Assembly (NCBI RefSeq): GCF_037892425.1
Contig: NZ_JBBKTT010000001.1
Location: forward strand, 4,464,001 to 4,528,000
DNA: 64,000 nucleotides
Direction: 5' to 3'
Origin: Lacibacter sp. H375
GTDB lineage: Bacteria; Bacteroidota; Bacteroidia; Chitinophagales; Chitinophagaceae
Below the pieces are notes generated by a model, which did not search any database, was not told the origin of the DNA, and saw nothing but the letters and a program-made list of their open reading frames with translations. Made by a program: the position numbers and the translations under genes. Positions 26,798 through 35,577 of this stretch are shown piece by piece. The first letter of the stretch is position 1. Every line of letters begins with the position of its first letter.

Positions 26798-27355
26798 ATG
26801 AAGAATTGCCTCATAGTTATTTGCTTAATACTCATTTGTTCCTGTAAGAAGAACAGGACCGAACGCAAAATTTTCAATGAAAAAGAATCAGATTTCTTAA
26901 GCTACTCGCAAGGACAACAGATTAAATTGATTGATAGTAACAATACTGTCCACTCACTTAATCAAACACAATACTTACGGGATTTCGTTCCAATTCCCAG
27001 TATTTTTGGTAATAGCACTAAATTTTATGAAAAGTATGAGGTTACTTTTAATTCATCAATATCTCCTTCATTAATTGTTGTTGACATTCGATTGTATGGA
27101 AAATACGAACCATACTATCCCGGAACCATACTGATTAATGCCTGTAATTATGTTACTTATACCAGCGTAGATTCATTGAAACCAATTAATAGCTTGCTGG
27201 TAAATGGAAAAAATTATTCGAAAGTTTATCCTATAAAATGCAGTAAAAACGGAGTATTCAACAGTAATGATACGGCGATGATATTTTGGAATAAGGAATT
27301 TGGATTTATACAACTACTGTTTCCAACAGGAAAAGCTATTATTAGAACAGAATAG
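26798..27355 (+). CDS. small hypothetical lipoprotein
   Basis: This 185-residue protein starts MKNCLIVICLILICSCKKN, a lipoprotein signal with the lipobox I-C-S-C and a typical Bacteroidota CKK start. The mature part is beta-rich and unremarkable (YLRDFVPIPSIFGNST; SPSLIVVDIRLYGKYEPYYP). No family was recognised. Base composition is visibly AT-richer than neighbouring genes, and the gene is flanked downstream by an inverted-repeat element, so recent acquisition is plausible but unproved. Confidence 0.8.
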   Translation: MKNCLIVICLILICSCKKNRTERKIFNEKESDFLSYSQGQQIKLIDSNNTVHSLNQTQYLRDFVPIPSIFGNSTKFYEKYEVTFNSSISPSLIVVDIRLYGKYEPYYPGTILINACNYVTYTSVDSLKPINSLLVNGKNYSKVYPIKCSKNGVFNSNDTAMIFWNKEFGFIQLLFPTGKAIIRTE

Positions 27356-27422
27356 TTGTTTACTTTATATTAGGTTCACAGGGTTTACCTCTTCTGATTT
27401 TTTCATTACCGTCCTATTAATA

Positions 27423-27513
27423 AGGGCTAAAGCCAATTGGAAACAGCATTAGAAATTAACTCCGGTTTTAAACTCGGGGTTATGAAAGCTGCACCACCAA
27501 AAGCTTTAGCCCT
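27423..27513. repeat. inverted-repeat (REP-like) intergenic element
   Basis: AGGGCTAAAGC (27423-27433) is exactly inverted as GCTTTAGCCCT (27503-27513). Between them lies a second imperfect palindrome around CTCCGGTTTTAAACTCGGGG (27460-27479). The nested design, about 90 bp and without an ORF, resembles REP/BIME-type or miniature elements. It sits between two convergent genes and could also act as a terminator or mRNA stabiliser. Confidence 0.6.
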
Positions 27514-27537
27514 GATTGCTTATTTTTCTAATTCTAT

Positions 27538-27963
27538 TTACAGCTGCTCTGTATAGTTTTTAAAATTATCGAGTATTGCCTGCCAGCCCGCTTGTTGCAT
27601 TTCAATTGAGTTTTCACTTTCAGCTTCAAAGCTCTCAACAACTTTTGTACCGTTACCCTCAGCAGTAAAATAAATGTTTACTTTTCGTCCATCGCCCATT
27701 GTGTAGGCAATATGTTCATTGGTTGTAACCACATCATAAACGCCGCCAAATTCAAAACCAAAACTTCCATCTTTCGCTTCCATGCGGGAAGAGAAATTAC
27801 CTCCCACACGAAGATCGTTCTTCGCCCAGGGTGTATGCCAATCAGGTGAGGCAAAAGCCCACTTCGTGATATGCTCGGGGTTATTCCAGCTTTCCCATAC
27901 TGTTGCAATTGGTGCGTTTACTGTTGTTTGTACAGTGATAACTGTTGCTGCTTGTGTTTCCAT
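27538..27963 (-). CDS. SRPBCC (AHSA1-like START) domain protein
   Basis: This 141-residue protein is one SRPBCC ligand-binding fold: TTVNAPIATVWESWNNPEHI, then 'TKWAFAS' at the N-terminus, 'GGNFSSRMEAKDGSFGFEFG' in the middle and a C-terminal helix 'EMQQAGWQAILDNFKNYTEQL'. This is the AHSA1-like group common in Bacteroidota. It is cytoplasmic, and the hydrophobic ligand is unknown. Confidence 0.92.
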   Translation of the reverse strand: METQAATVITVQTTVNAPIATVWESWNNPEHITKWAFASPDWHTPWAKNDLRVGGNFSSRMEAKDGSFGFEFGGVYDVVTTNEHIAYTMGDGRKVNIYFTAEGNGTKVVESFEAESENSIEMQQAGWQAILDNFKNYTEQL

Positions 27964-28135
27964 ACAATTTGTTTTTATACTGATGATGATTGTTTAACAG
28001 TACAAACTTCCGAACTATTTTTTAAATTAACACTGGGCGAAAACGAAATAATAACGGGCTAAATGCGACATGTTTTCATCAGCTTGAAAAATGCAGCAAT
28101 AACAGAAAACTGTATTTTTAGAAAAAGAATTTTAT

Positions 28136-28945
28136 ATGAAACAATACCTCCCTGTTTTATTCATCACTGCTCTTAGTTGCAATCAACCTGCAGAAAAACA
28201 AACGCTCTCCCAATTTCTTTCAAAAGGAAAATGGATAGACCTGAGCTACGATTTTTCCAGTGAAACGATCTACTGGCCAAATAACCCTGTTGGCTTTAAA
28301 CTCGATACACAATTCAATGGCAAAACTGCCGGCGGATATTATTATTCTTCCAACGCATTCTTTTCGCCTGAACATGGCGGCACACACCTTGATGCACCAG
28401 TGCATTTTGCCGAAGGCAAATGGAGTGCAGACCAGATTCCATTGGAGCAACTGTTAGGAGAAGCAGTGGTAATTGATGTAACTGCAAAAACAATCAACAA
28501 TGCCGACTACCAGATAACAGTGGAGGATGTTACTGCATGGGAAAAAGAAAACGGTTCGATACCCGATGGAGCAATAGTTTTATTCCGCACTGGCTGGGGA
28601 AAGTTTTATCCTGATGCCGCAAAATATTTAGGCACTGCTGAAAAGGGCGAAGCAGCCACAGCAAAACTGCATTTCCCTTCCATACATCCGGAGTTGGCTG
28701 CATGGCTCATCAAAAACAGGAAGATCAAAGCCGTTGGTGTTGATACAGCAAGCATTGATTACGGACAGTCGAAAGATTTCAGAACACATCAATTATTGTA
28801 TGCAGAAAATATTCCCGGTTTTGAAAATGTTGCAAATTTAGATGCTCTTCCAATAAAAGGTGCTTACGTTTTTGCATTACCTATGAAGATAAAAGGTGGA
28901 AGTGGCGGACCCTTGCGCATGATCGCCTGGGTGGAGCAACCTTGA
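28136..28945 (+). CDS. cyclase-family metal hydrolase, lipoprotein form
   Basis: This 269-residue protein of the cyclase/kynurenine-formamidase family has the metal-binding signature HGGTHLDAPVHF (about 81-92; H-x-G-T-H-x-D-x-P-x-H). The N-terminus MKQYLPVLFITALSCNQP is a lipoprotein signal with the lipobox A-L-S-C, so the enzyme should be membrane-anchored and periplasmic rather than cytosolic like KynB. Later motifs 'VLFRTGWGKF' and 'VGVDTASIDYGQS' are typical. It probably hydrolyses an amide or ester; no tryptophan-catabolism genes are nearby, so formamidase is not asserted. TATTTTTA 17 nt upstream of the start suggests a short leader. Confidence 0.9.
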   Translation: MKQYLPVLFITALSCNQPAEKQTLSQFLSKGKWIDLSYDFSSETIYWPNNPVGFKLDTQFNGKTAGGYYYSSNAFFSPEHGGTHLDAPVHFAEGKWSADQIPLEQLLGEAVVIDVTAKTINNADYQITVEDVTAWEKENGSIPDGAIVLFRTGWGKFYPDAAKYLGTAEKGEAATAKLHFPSIHPELAAWLIKNRKIKAVGVDTASIDYGQSKDFRTHQLLYAENIPGFENVANLDALPIKGAYVFALPMKIKGGSGGPLRMIAWVEQP

Positions 28946-29033
28946 TGTTTCTTTTTACGGATCAACGTAATGCAACAAATGAATACAACATTTTTAAAGA
29001 TGTAGATGAAGTGTATCGATAATCCAAAAAACT

Positions 29034-30029
29034 CTAATCTCCCTTCTTTCTCTCAGAATTGGCAGGCACTTCAATCACTGTTTTAGCTTCCGGTTGTTGT
29101 TCTATAGATTTCTCAGACTCCACTTCTATTTCCTGTACCCACACTGCATATTTGTTCGGGTATATTTTTGAGCCTCTGTGTGCAGTATAAACATGTGTAA
29201 AGACAGCACCCAAATACAAGATCATAGCTGAATAGTAAACCCACAACAACAATACAATTGCCGACCCCGCTGTACCATAGGTTGTTGATAGTTGGCTTTG
29301 CCCCAAATAAAAACCGATCAGGAATTTACCTCCCATGAAAAGCAGGGCTGTTGTAATTGCACCTGCACGCACATGTTTCCATTCTATCCGTGCATCGGGC
29401 AACACTTTAAAGATCATTCCAAATAATAAAGAGGTAATCAAAAAGGTAACAATGAGATTAAACACATAAATCACCACCACTGTCATTTCAGGAAACAGCA
29501 AGGTTAACCTGTTACTAAGCAGATCCATCAATCCATTTATAACTAACGATACCAGCAAAATAAAACCAAGTGCTATCACAATTGAAAATGACAGCAACCT
29601 GTTGACAATTAAACGCAGGTAACTCTTTCCTTTGTACGGTTTCGCTTTTAATTTCCATATCTGGTTAATGGAATCCTGGATTTCAGTAAACACACTTGTG
29701 GCACCAATGATAAGTGTAACTAATCCCACCAATGTTGCAAACTTACTGTCGTGTGACAAAGCTGCATTGCGAATGATCTCTTGAATTTGTAAGGCGGCTT
29801 CTTTTCCTACAAATCCGGATATCTGGTTATACAATGTGCCTTCAATTGCATCACGGCCATAAAAAATATCACTTACAGAAATGATAATGATGAGCATTGC
29901 AGGCAGAGAGAAGATGGTGTAAAATGCAAGTGCTGCACTCAACTTCAAAACCTTATTATCAATAAAATCGAAGAATGATTGTTTAATGATCGACCACATG
30001 GTTGTAAATAAAAGTTTAATATTTTTCAT
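29034..30029 (-). CDS. YihY/BrkB-family membrane protein
   Basis: From ATG 30029 this is a 331-residue protein; the longer frame starts with GTG at 30053. It has about six membrane helices: ALAFYTIFSLPAMLIIIISV, 'ATLVGLVTLIIGATSVFTEI', 'SFSIVIALGFILLVSLVING', 'VIYVFNLIVTFLITSLLFGM', 'GAITTALLFMGGKFLIGFYL', 'AGSAIVLLLWVYYSAMILYL'. The motif 'GSAxxLLxWVYYSA' is diagnostic of the family. Once called ribonuclease BN by mistake, it is an inner-membrane protein of unsettled function. The C-terminus is charged. Confidence 0.93.
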   Translation of the reverse strand: MKNIKLLFTTMWSIIKQSFFDFIDNKVLKLSAALAFYTIFSLPAMLIIIISVSDIFYGRDAIEGTLYNQISGFVGKEAALQIQEIIRNAALSHDSKFATLVGLVTLIIGATSVFTEIQDSINQIWKLKAKPYKGKSYLRLIVNRLLSFSIVIALGFILLVSLVINGLMDLLSNRLTLLFPEMTVVVIYVFNLIVTFLITSLLFGMIFKVLPDARIEWKHVRAGAITTALLFMGGKFLIGFYLGQSQLSTTYGTAGSAIVLLLWVYYSAMILYLGAVFTHVYTAHRGSKIYPNKYAVWVQEIEVESEKSIEQQPEAKTVIEVPANSERKKGD

Positions 30030-30261
30030 TGCAGCAAAATTTTCAGCAACCACCTCAATCTTCTGTTCACCGCTGCCGGTTGATTGTGTGCTAAAGATAG
30101 CTGATCGTCCTGCAAACAGCAGTAATGCTTTAATCTGTCCAATTCAACTCCCCTTTCAGCCCCGTAAACAGGTTAAAAGTGGCAAATACTATACCTGATG
30201 ACAAAAACGATTGCAGATGCTTGAAATAATTACCTTCGCCGCCTTAATCAAAAACGAAACG

Positions 30262-30858
30262 ATGAAACTGGCAGATATCCTGCAACAAAGAAGCGAAAAC
30301 AAATGCGAGTTATGTAAAGCGGAAACAGATCTTGCAGTGTATGAAGTTCCGCCACAAGATCAATCAAATACCGATAACAGCATTCTCATCTGCAGCAAAT
30401 GTTTGGCACAGGTTGAAAAAAAGGAGGAACTTGACTGTAAGCATTGGAATTGTTTAACAGAGAGCATGTGGAGCGAGGTGCCGGGTGTTCAGGTTGTATC
30501 GTGGCGCATGCTTAACCGTTTACGCAATGAGAGCTGGGCGGCAGATAATTTAGATATGATGTATCTCGATGAAGATCGTTTGGCTTGGGCGAAGGCAACC
30601 GGTGATCATGAAAACGACGGCAGTGTTGATCTGCACAAAGATTGTAATGGCGCACAATTACTAACCGGCGATTCAGTTGTGTTGATCAAATCACTCGATG
30701 TAAAAGGCTCAACGCTTAATGCAAAGATGGGAACTGTGGTAAAGAATATCCGTTTGGTGCAAGAAAATACCGATCAAATTGAAGGAAAAATTGAAGGTCA
30801 AACTATTGTGATACTTACAAAATATGTACGCAAGCAGAATGCTTCTCAAAACGCATGA
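30262..30858 (+). CDS. PhnA/YjdM-like zinc-ribbon protein
   Basis: From ATG 30262 (198 residues) the protein has an N-terminal zinc ribbon (KCELC near residue 14, then ICSKC near 46) and a C-terminal SH3-like PhnA domain (DLHKDCNGAQLLTGDSVVLI, then KSLDVKGS and 'GTVVKNIRL'). PhnA is named after the phosphonate operon, but its role is unknown; there are no phn genes here. A long frame starting at 30211 has no conserved extra residues. TACCTTCG about 33 nt upstream may be the -7 box. Confidence 0.88.
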   Translation: MKLADILQQRSENKCELCKAETDLAVYEVPPQDQSNTDNSILICSKCLAQVEKKEELDCKHWNCLTESMWSEVPGVQVVSWRMLNRLRNESWAADNLDMMYLDEDRLAWAKATGDHENDGSVDLHKDCNGAQLLTGDSVVLIKSLDVKGSTLNAKMGTVVKNIRLVQENTDQIEGKIEGQTIVILTKYVRKQNASQNA

Positions 30859-30870
30859 ACAATCTCATAA

Positions 30871-30904
30871 AAACAAGGCACGGTAATACAGCCGTGCCTT
30901 GTTT
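30871..30904. terminator. bidirectional terminator
   Basis: A perfect 13-bp stem (AAACAAGGCACGG paired with CCGTGCCTTGTTT) closes an 8-nt loop. It lies between the PhnA-like gene and the convergent CHRD gene, with A/T runs on both sides. Confidence 0.85.
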
Positions 30905-30927
30905 ATTAGAATCAACTTTCAAAATTA

Positions 30928-32640
30928 TTATTCAACTTTTATAAGTTTCAGCAAAGAAACTTTATTGCCGCTTCTAATTTCAGCCATATAAATTCCAGCC
31001 CCTAATTTATCTCCAACCCGTATGATCTGTGAAGATGAATTTGTTGCTTCAACCATTCTTCCTGTCATATCAAACAATCTTACCGTAACATTTTCAGGTC
31101 TTGTACCCGGCTCAACACTCAAGGTGAAATAATTCTTTGATGGATTACTATACACAGAAACTGCAAGTGTACCCTCTCCTGTTCTGCCGCCATTTGCTCG
31201 TGATTTAACTGACATATCATGAGGCACCATGACCGTTGTTGTTGCCACACCCGTATTACCAGCCTGATCTGTGCATCTTATTGTGATCGTGTAAACTCTT
31301 CCTGTTCCTGCTCCTGAACGTTCCGCTCTTAATTTCACTGAATGATTATTTACAATTTCCCAATCAGGAGCTGTGTTTCCATCACCCGATCCATTCATTA
31401 CTTCGTTACTTGTTACACTCAGTACACAGGTGACTGCTCCGGGACAATTGTCTGTACTATTGTAAGTAACCATAACATTTCTCATTTTATGATTTGCAGG
31501 CCACAGCACAGAAGGATCTACACTTACGTTGGTTATTACAGGAGCTTCAGTATCATTTACTGTTACCGTAAACGAACATGTGGCAAATCCACCTCCGTTA
31601 ATAGCACTCACATTAACAGTTGTTGTGCCAACAGGAAATACATATGGTGATGTAATAACGGTACTGCCAACTCTATAAGTTACTACTGGTGCAGGCGAAC
31701 CTGTAACAGATGCTGCAAATGAAACTAATGCTGAACATAAACCAGGATCGTTCGATACAGTAATATTAGCAGGACAAGTGAGCACCGGTGCAACGAATGG
31801 CGCATTTAAGAAAATCTGTGTTCTTATTTCACCTCCCGGTAATGCAGTTGTATGAATGTTTGAATACATTAAACCAGCCAACAGGTTTGTTTCCTGTGCA
31901 GCGGTAAAAACATCTGTCTTACTATATGTGCCGCTTGTAACACCTGTAGGAAAACCTGCATGACCAAGCGTAACACTTGCATTAAATCCAGGTGTTGCAG
32001 GTGCATGAAAGTGTGCGGCTACTGTGTTTGCAGAAAGTCCACCGAACTGAATGTTATAGAAGATGGTATTAGTAGCAGCGTTGTAAGCACCCATAATTGT
32101 TCCTGTGGCAGTTGAAGTGTTTGGCGGAAATTCATTTGCACCGCTATATGTTCTGGTGAATGTGTAAATTTCAGATGATGCAGCACCAAGTGTGATCTGT
32201 GCCCTTATTTCACCACCAGGCAATGCTGATGTGTGAATGTTTGAATACATTAAACCAGCTTTCAGATTTGTTTCCTGTGCATCGGTAAACACATCGATCT
32301 TGCTGTAATTGCCGGCCATGACTCCTGCCGGAAAACCGGCATGACCAAGCGTAACACCAGCGTTTACACCAGGCGCAGCGGGTGCATGAAAATGGGCAGC
32401 AGTTGTATTGGCCGATAAACCACTGAATACAATGTTGTAATAAATGGTGTTGGTCGCATCGTTATAAACGCCAACAATTGTTCCTGTTGCTGTGGATGCA
32501 TTGGCAGGCACTTCATTTGCTCCCGAATAAGTGGCACTAAACGGAAACAAATCAGCTTTTGCTTTCAGGAAACTAAAACCTACAAATAAACACAGAAGGA
32601 AGGCGACCCTTAAGCAGGGACGTAAGTAGAATTTTTTCAT
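30928..32640 (-). CDS. double-CHRD, HYR-domain T9SS secreted protein
   Basis: This 570-residue protein has an N-terminal signal (to about residue 29), followed by two CHRD domains at about 32-150 and 160-278 that are nearly identical (for example TAAHFHAPAAPGVNAGVTLG and VAAHFHAPATPGFNASVTLG). Next are an HYR/Ig-like region (LTCPANITVSNDPGLCSALV) and a second beta module ('NHKMRNVMVTYNSTDNCPGA'). The C-terminus is a type A T9SS domain (VSVYSNPSKNYFTLSVEPGT; VRLFDMTGRMVE; GAGIYMAEIRSGNKVS). CHRD domains bind ligands in chordin, but their bacterial role is unknown. The two repeats reflect a recent internal duplication. Confidence 0.9.
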   Translation of the reverse strand: MKKFYLRPCLRVAFLLCLFVGFSFLKAKADLFPFSATYSGANEVPANASTATGTIVGVYNDATNTIYYNIVFSGLSANTTAAHFHAPAAPGVNAGVTLGHAGFPAGVMAGNYSKIDVFTDAQETNLKAGLMYSNIHTSALPGGEIRAQITLGAASSEIYTFTRTYSGANEFPPNTSTATGTIMGAYNAATNTIFYNIQFGGLSANTVAAHFHAPATPGFNASVTLGHAGFPTGVTSGTYSKTDVFTAAQETNLLAGLMYSNIHTTALPGGEIRTQIFLNAPFVAPVLTCPANITVSNDPGLCSALVSFAASVTGSPAPVVTYRVGSTVITSPYVFPVGTTTVNVSAINGGGFATCSFTVTVNDTEAPVITNVSVDPSVLWPANHKMRNVMVTYNSTDNCPGAVTCVLSVTSNEVMNGSGDGNTAPDWEIVNNHSVKLRAERSGAGTGRVYTITIRCTDQAGNTGVATTTVMVPHDMSVKSRANGGRTGEGTLAVSVYSNPSKNYFTLSVEPGTRPENVTVRLFDMTGRMVEATNSSSQIIRVGDKLGAGIYMAEIRSGNKVSLLKLIKVE

Positions 32641-32786
32641 ACCGTAATTTTTTTTTAGAATGAATAGTTACGGTTGCTCATAAGAAGTTGAATAGTGAGA
32701 GATTAATGGACAAGCAGTAAGTAGTTCTTTAAAGTTACAACATTCAATGAGCTATCCTATTATTTCTGCGTAAAGTTTTAATGACA

Positions 32787-33707
32787 TTAGTTTGATGTAA
32801 ACACCTTCACAAAATCAACATACATGCTTCCAGTTGTTATTTGTGATGTGTTTAGGTTTGAGAAGAAATTACCTCCAACAGCAAGATTGAGTACTATTCG
32901 CTCTGTTTTACCAAATAAATTTGGAATGTAACCTCCCGTTTTGGTTTCTATCACCTTCCCATCGAGTAAAGAAGTTAAGCTGTTTTGCGACCAGATCATT
33001 TCATATACATGATAACAGGTTGTAAGATCTACACTGGATGTAATAAACCCAACCTGGTTCTTTACCAGATTTCGGTTAGCTGCCCGTCCGTAAAAATAAT
33101 TGGTTTGATATTTAAATGGGTCCTGACCTCTTGCTTCAATAATATCTATTTCACCCTGCGTAGGCCAAGGGTCGCCATAACTCCAGAAGGCAGGCCACAT
33201 ACCATAGCCAGATGCAAGCTTTACACGGGCTACTATCCTTACTTTTGGTGTAGCGGTTGAAGCAGAAATGTTGGTTTTGCATTCAATACGTCCGGAAGTA
33301 TAGTTGAATGTTTTGGGTGTTGCATCAAATGGATTTGTTGCTCCTGTTACCGTTTCTTTTCTTGCAGTAATCACAAGGTTACCGTTTTGTATTTCCATAT
33401 TATCTGCCTTGTAATATTGCAGCTCGTTATTAAACGCTCCTCCTGTCCACACGTTCCATTTGCTGAGGTCGGTATCAAAATTATCTTCAAATTGTTTGGT
33501 ATAACCCTCGGCTAATACAGCTGCTTCATTGAATGGATGATCGCAGATTCCTGTTGCATTTACATACACATTACGAAAAGCTACAGACCGGCTTTCAACT
33601 GTTGTTTGTGCAGAAGTTTTGTTGATTTGTTTTTTGCAGGCAGAAAAACCAACTATGATAATAACTGATGTAACAAGCAAATGATCGGCAAGAATCACCT
33701 TTTTCAT
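32787..33707 (-). CDS. GH16-family glycoside hydrolase lipoprotein
   Basis: From ATG 33707 (306 residues) the protein has a lipoprotein signal with lipobox F-S-A-C (Cys24) and CKK start. The GH16 catalytic motif GEIDIIEARG gives nucleophile Glu186, Asp188 and acid/base Glu191 (E-x-D-x-x-E without the extra residue of lichenases' partners). Other GH16 features are GYGMWPAFWSYG and 'YHVYEMIWSQNSLTSLLDGK'. It most likely cleaves beta-1,3- or mixed-linkage glucans (laminarinase type) on the cell surface. It stands alone, without SusC/SusD genes. The frame from 33752 adds residues that would spoil the signal. Confidence 0.92.
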   Translation of the reverse strand: MKKVILADHLLVTSVIIIVGFSACKKQINKTSAQTTVESRSVAFRNVYVNATGICDHPFNEAAVLAEGYTKQFEDNFDTDLSKWNVWTGGAFNNELQYYKADNMEIQNGNLVITARKETVTGATNPFDATPKTFNYTSGRIECKTNISASTATPKVRIVARVKLASGYGMWPAFWSYGDPWPTQGEIDIIEARGQDPFKYQTNYFYGRAANRNLVKNQVGFITSSVDLTTCYHVYEMIWSQNSLTSLLDGKVIETKTGGYIPNLFGKTERIVLNLAVGGNFFSNLNTSQITTGSMYVDFVKVFTSN

Positions 33708-33847
33708 ATTCAGCATTTTTGGATGAGGAAAATATCGATACTGAATATACAATAAAAAAAAATGAATGGGAATAAACAGCGAACCAGACTTAATCTGGCT
33801 TTGTAATTTAGGACGAACGGAAATAACCGTTCAGCATATTATTGCGA

Positions 33848-33889
33848 AAACAAAATAAGCTGCAATTACAATAGCAATTGCAGCTTATT
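33848..33889 (-). terminator. terminator of the lipoprotein gene at 33924
   Basis: A perfect 14-bp stem (AATAAGCTGCAATT, 33854-33867, with AATTGCAGCTTATT, 33876-33889) has an 8-nt loop. On the minus strand it is followed by TTGTTTTCGC, a short T-rich tail. Confidence 0.75.
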
Positions 33890-33923
33890 ACACCGTTACC
33901 AGATGGATTTGTTATTGAGAATT

Positions 33924-34535
33924 TCAGGGCAATTTCACATACTTAAAAGAACCACTTAACGTAAGGTTGCATTGGTTAATGGGATCAATTGGCGATCCAA
34001 CAGATTGTACTGTTGGATCATTGATAAGATTTTTTGCTTTTATTTCGTAGTGACCACTTATGAGCTTACGTTTTGAATCGTAACCCGTAATAACCAGCTC
34101 CCCTTCGAACACAACGCCGAATCTTGAATCGGTAATGCTCGACCAAATGTCGCCGCTTGATTGCCTGCTTGAATATACATAACGGGCATGTAACGACGTT
34201 GGTGCTGCCTGATTGAAACTGTAGGTTTTTACCAATCCTGTTGCAAGGTTAGAAGCATTAATGCTAAGTAATAATGCATCACCTGTGCTGTTATTTACAG
34301 ATGGTGCCGCATCAAAAAAGAAGAACAGTTGATCAGCCTCAATCCCGGCTCTGAGTTTTAACTGATCTGTATTGATGTAAAGCGCCTGCTTTACAAAGTT
34401 GCTCTGATTTGGCAACAGTATTACACGTGATAAACTTGATTCGGTAACAGGATCAGTTATTTCTTCAACAGGTTTTCGGCAGGAAGAAACAGCAACTAAG
34501 CAGATTAATACAAGGAAAAGAATAATTCGGTTCAT
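33924..34535 (-). CDS. hypothetical lipoprotein
   Basis: This 203-residue protein has a lipoprotein signal (MNRIILFLVLICLVAVSSCR, lipobox V-S-S-C). The mature part is beta-rich with no recognised domain: 'LPNQSNFVKQALYINTDQLK' and 'GVVFEGELVITGYDSKRKLI' with 'SGHYEIKAK', resembling the closing strands of DUF-type outer-surface lipoproteins. 'CNLTLSGSFKYVKLP' ends it. Likely surface or periplasmic; function not known. Confidence 0.82.
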   Translation of the reverse strand: MNRIILFLVLICLVAVSSCRKPVEEITDPVTESSLSRVILLPNQSNFVKQALYINTDQLKLRAGIEADQLFFFFDAAPSVNNSTGDALLLSINASNLATGLVKTYSFNQAAPTSLHARYVYSSRQSSGDIWSSITDSRFGVVFEGELVITGYDSKRKLISGHYEIKAKNLINDPTVQSVGSPIDPINQCNLTLSGSFKYVKLP

Positions 34536-34678
34536 GACGATAAGGTTTACTAAAACAAGCCTTTAAAACAGTAGCTCATTTGTTGCAAACCTAAGAAACA
34601 CTTTTTTGCCGCTTGCCACATAAACATGTGAATCCTTGAATCTCACTATAACAACAGGTATTGAAATAATGCTAAAAA

Positions 34679-34963
34679 CTACAGCAATGCTTTAACAATT
34701 GTTTTCCACTCTTCCTGTAAGGATACAGCAGGTCTTATTTTATCGGCCCTATGATACCAGTAATCAGCATTGGCAATATCCCCTTCTTTGCGATGAAGAT
34801 ACGCATGCACCCAACATGCAGTCGGGTCGTGCATGTGATCGACCAATGAGTGAGCCTTATGCCAATCTCCTTTTGCATCGTACCACATTGATTGCAAATA
34901 CACACTGCTATTTGGCGGCGGAGCTGATGTGGAAATACTTTGAACAAAGCTTTCGAATTGCAT
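34679..34963 (-). CDS. small conserved hypothetical protein
   Basis: From ATG 34963 this is a 94-residue soluble protein; the longer frame to 35086 runs into the YqgE gene and has no conserved residues. It contains 'SVYLQSMWYDAKGDWHKAHS' and 'HDPTACWVHAYLHRKEGDIA', which look like two short tetratricopeptide-like helical pairs rich in Trp and His. The family is conserved in Bacteroidota but unnamed. It is 46 nt from the YqgE/AlgH gene and likely co-transcribed. Confidence 0.75.
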   Translation of the reverse strand: MQFESFVQSISTSAPPPNSSVYLQSMWYDAKGDWHKAHSLVDHMHDPTACWVHAYLHRKEGDIANADYWYHRADKIRPAVSLQEEWKTIVKALL

Positions 34964-35009
34964 GGATGATTTTATTTTAAGAACACGAAACAATAAAAGA
35001 AATTGAAAT

Positions 35010-35519
35010 TTATGCCTGCAAACTTGTGTGTAATTCATTCCATACTGATTCTGCCGAAGTTGAAAAAACAAGATCAGCTGGTGCATTGGTTAATTGCCAG
35101 CTGCCTTCGGCAATTTCCTCTTCCAGCTCTTTTACATCCCAGCCACAATACCCGATGTAAAGTCTTACATCAGCAACGGGCAATTGTCCATTGTTCAACA
35201 GCAGCACAGCTTTTTTAAAATCGCCACCCATGTATACATTGCCATTAACCTTTTGTCCCTCTGAAATAAGATCGGGTCTGCAATGCATAAAATAAAGCAT
35301 ATCGGTTTGAACCTGCCCTCCTGCATATAAGGGAACAGGATTAGAGTGTTTAAATTCTTCCAGCTCATTAAAGTTTCTTGGAAACAATTGATTGAACACG
35401 TAGCCGATCGTTCCTTTTTCGTTATGTTCAGTTATAATGATTGCTACTTTTTCAAACTCAGTGTCGTTAAGTAAATCGGTACTGATAATGATATTGCCTG
35501 CTTGTAAATTCATGATCAT
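35010..35519 (-). CDS. YqgE/AlgH-family protein
   Basis: This 169-residue protein starts MIMNLQAGNIIISTDLL (ATG 35513 is equally possible). Characteristic UPF0301 features are TGTIGYVFNQ-like GTIGYVFNQLFPRNF, 'PLYAGGQVQTDMLYFMHCRP', 'VYMGGDFKKAVLLLNNGQLP' and 'YIGYCGWDVKELEEEIAEGS', then W. YqgE-like proteins are cytosolic with unsettled function (AlgH affects alginate and stress responses in pseudomonads). Downstream lies the small helical protein at 34679. Confidence 0.92.
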   Translation of the reverse strand: MIMNLQAGNIIISTDLLNDTEFEKVAIIITEHNEKGTIGYVFNQLFPRNFNELEEFKHSNPVPLYAGGQVQTDMLYFMHCRPDLISEGQKVNGNVYMGGDFKKAVLLLNNGQLPVADVRLYIGYCGWDVKELEEEIAEGSWQLTNAPADLVFSTSAESVWNELHTSLQA

Positions 35520-35577
35520 GTTTTAAGCAACAACAAGGTAAGCAAGAAATCAAACGAAAAGCAATGACGTGGAACAG

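Noticed and set aside
30928-33707. Polysaccharide utilisation locus
   Set aside because: GH16 and CHRD genes are isolated; no SusC/SusD pair or sensor regulator lies nearby.
34964-35086. N-terminal extension of the 34679 gene
   Set aside because: The extra residues read through the 5'-side spacer and into the YqgE gene; ATG 34963 gives a better start.
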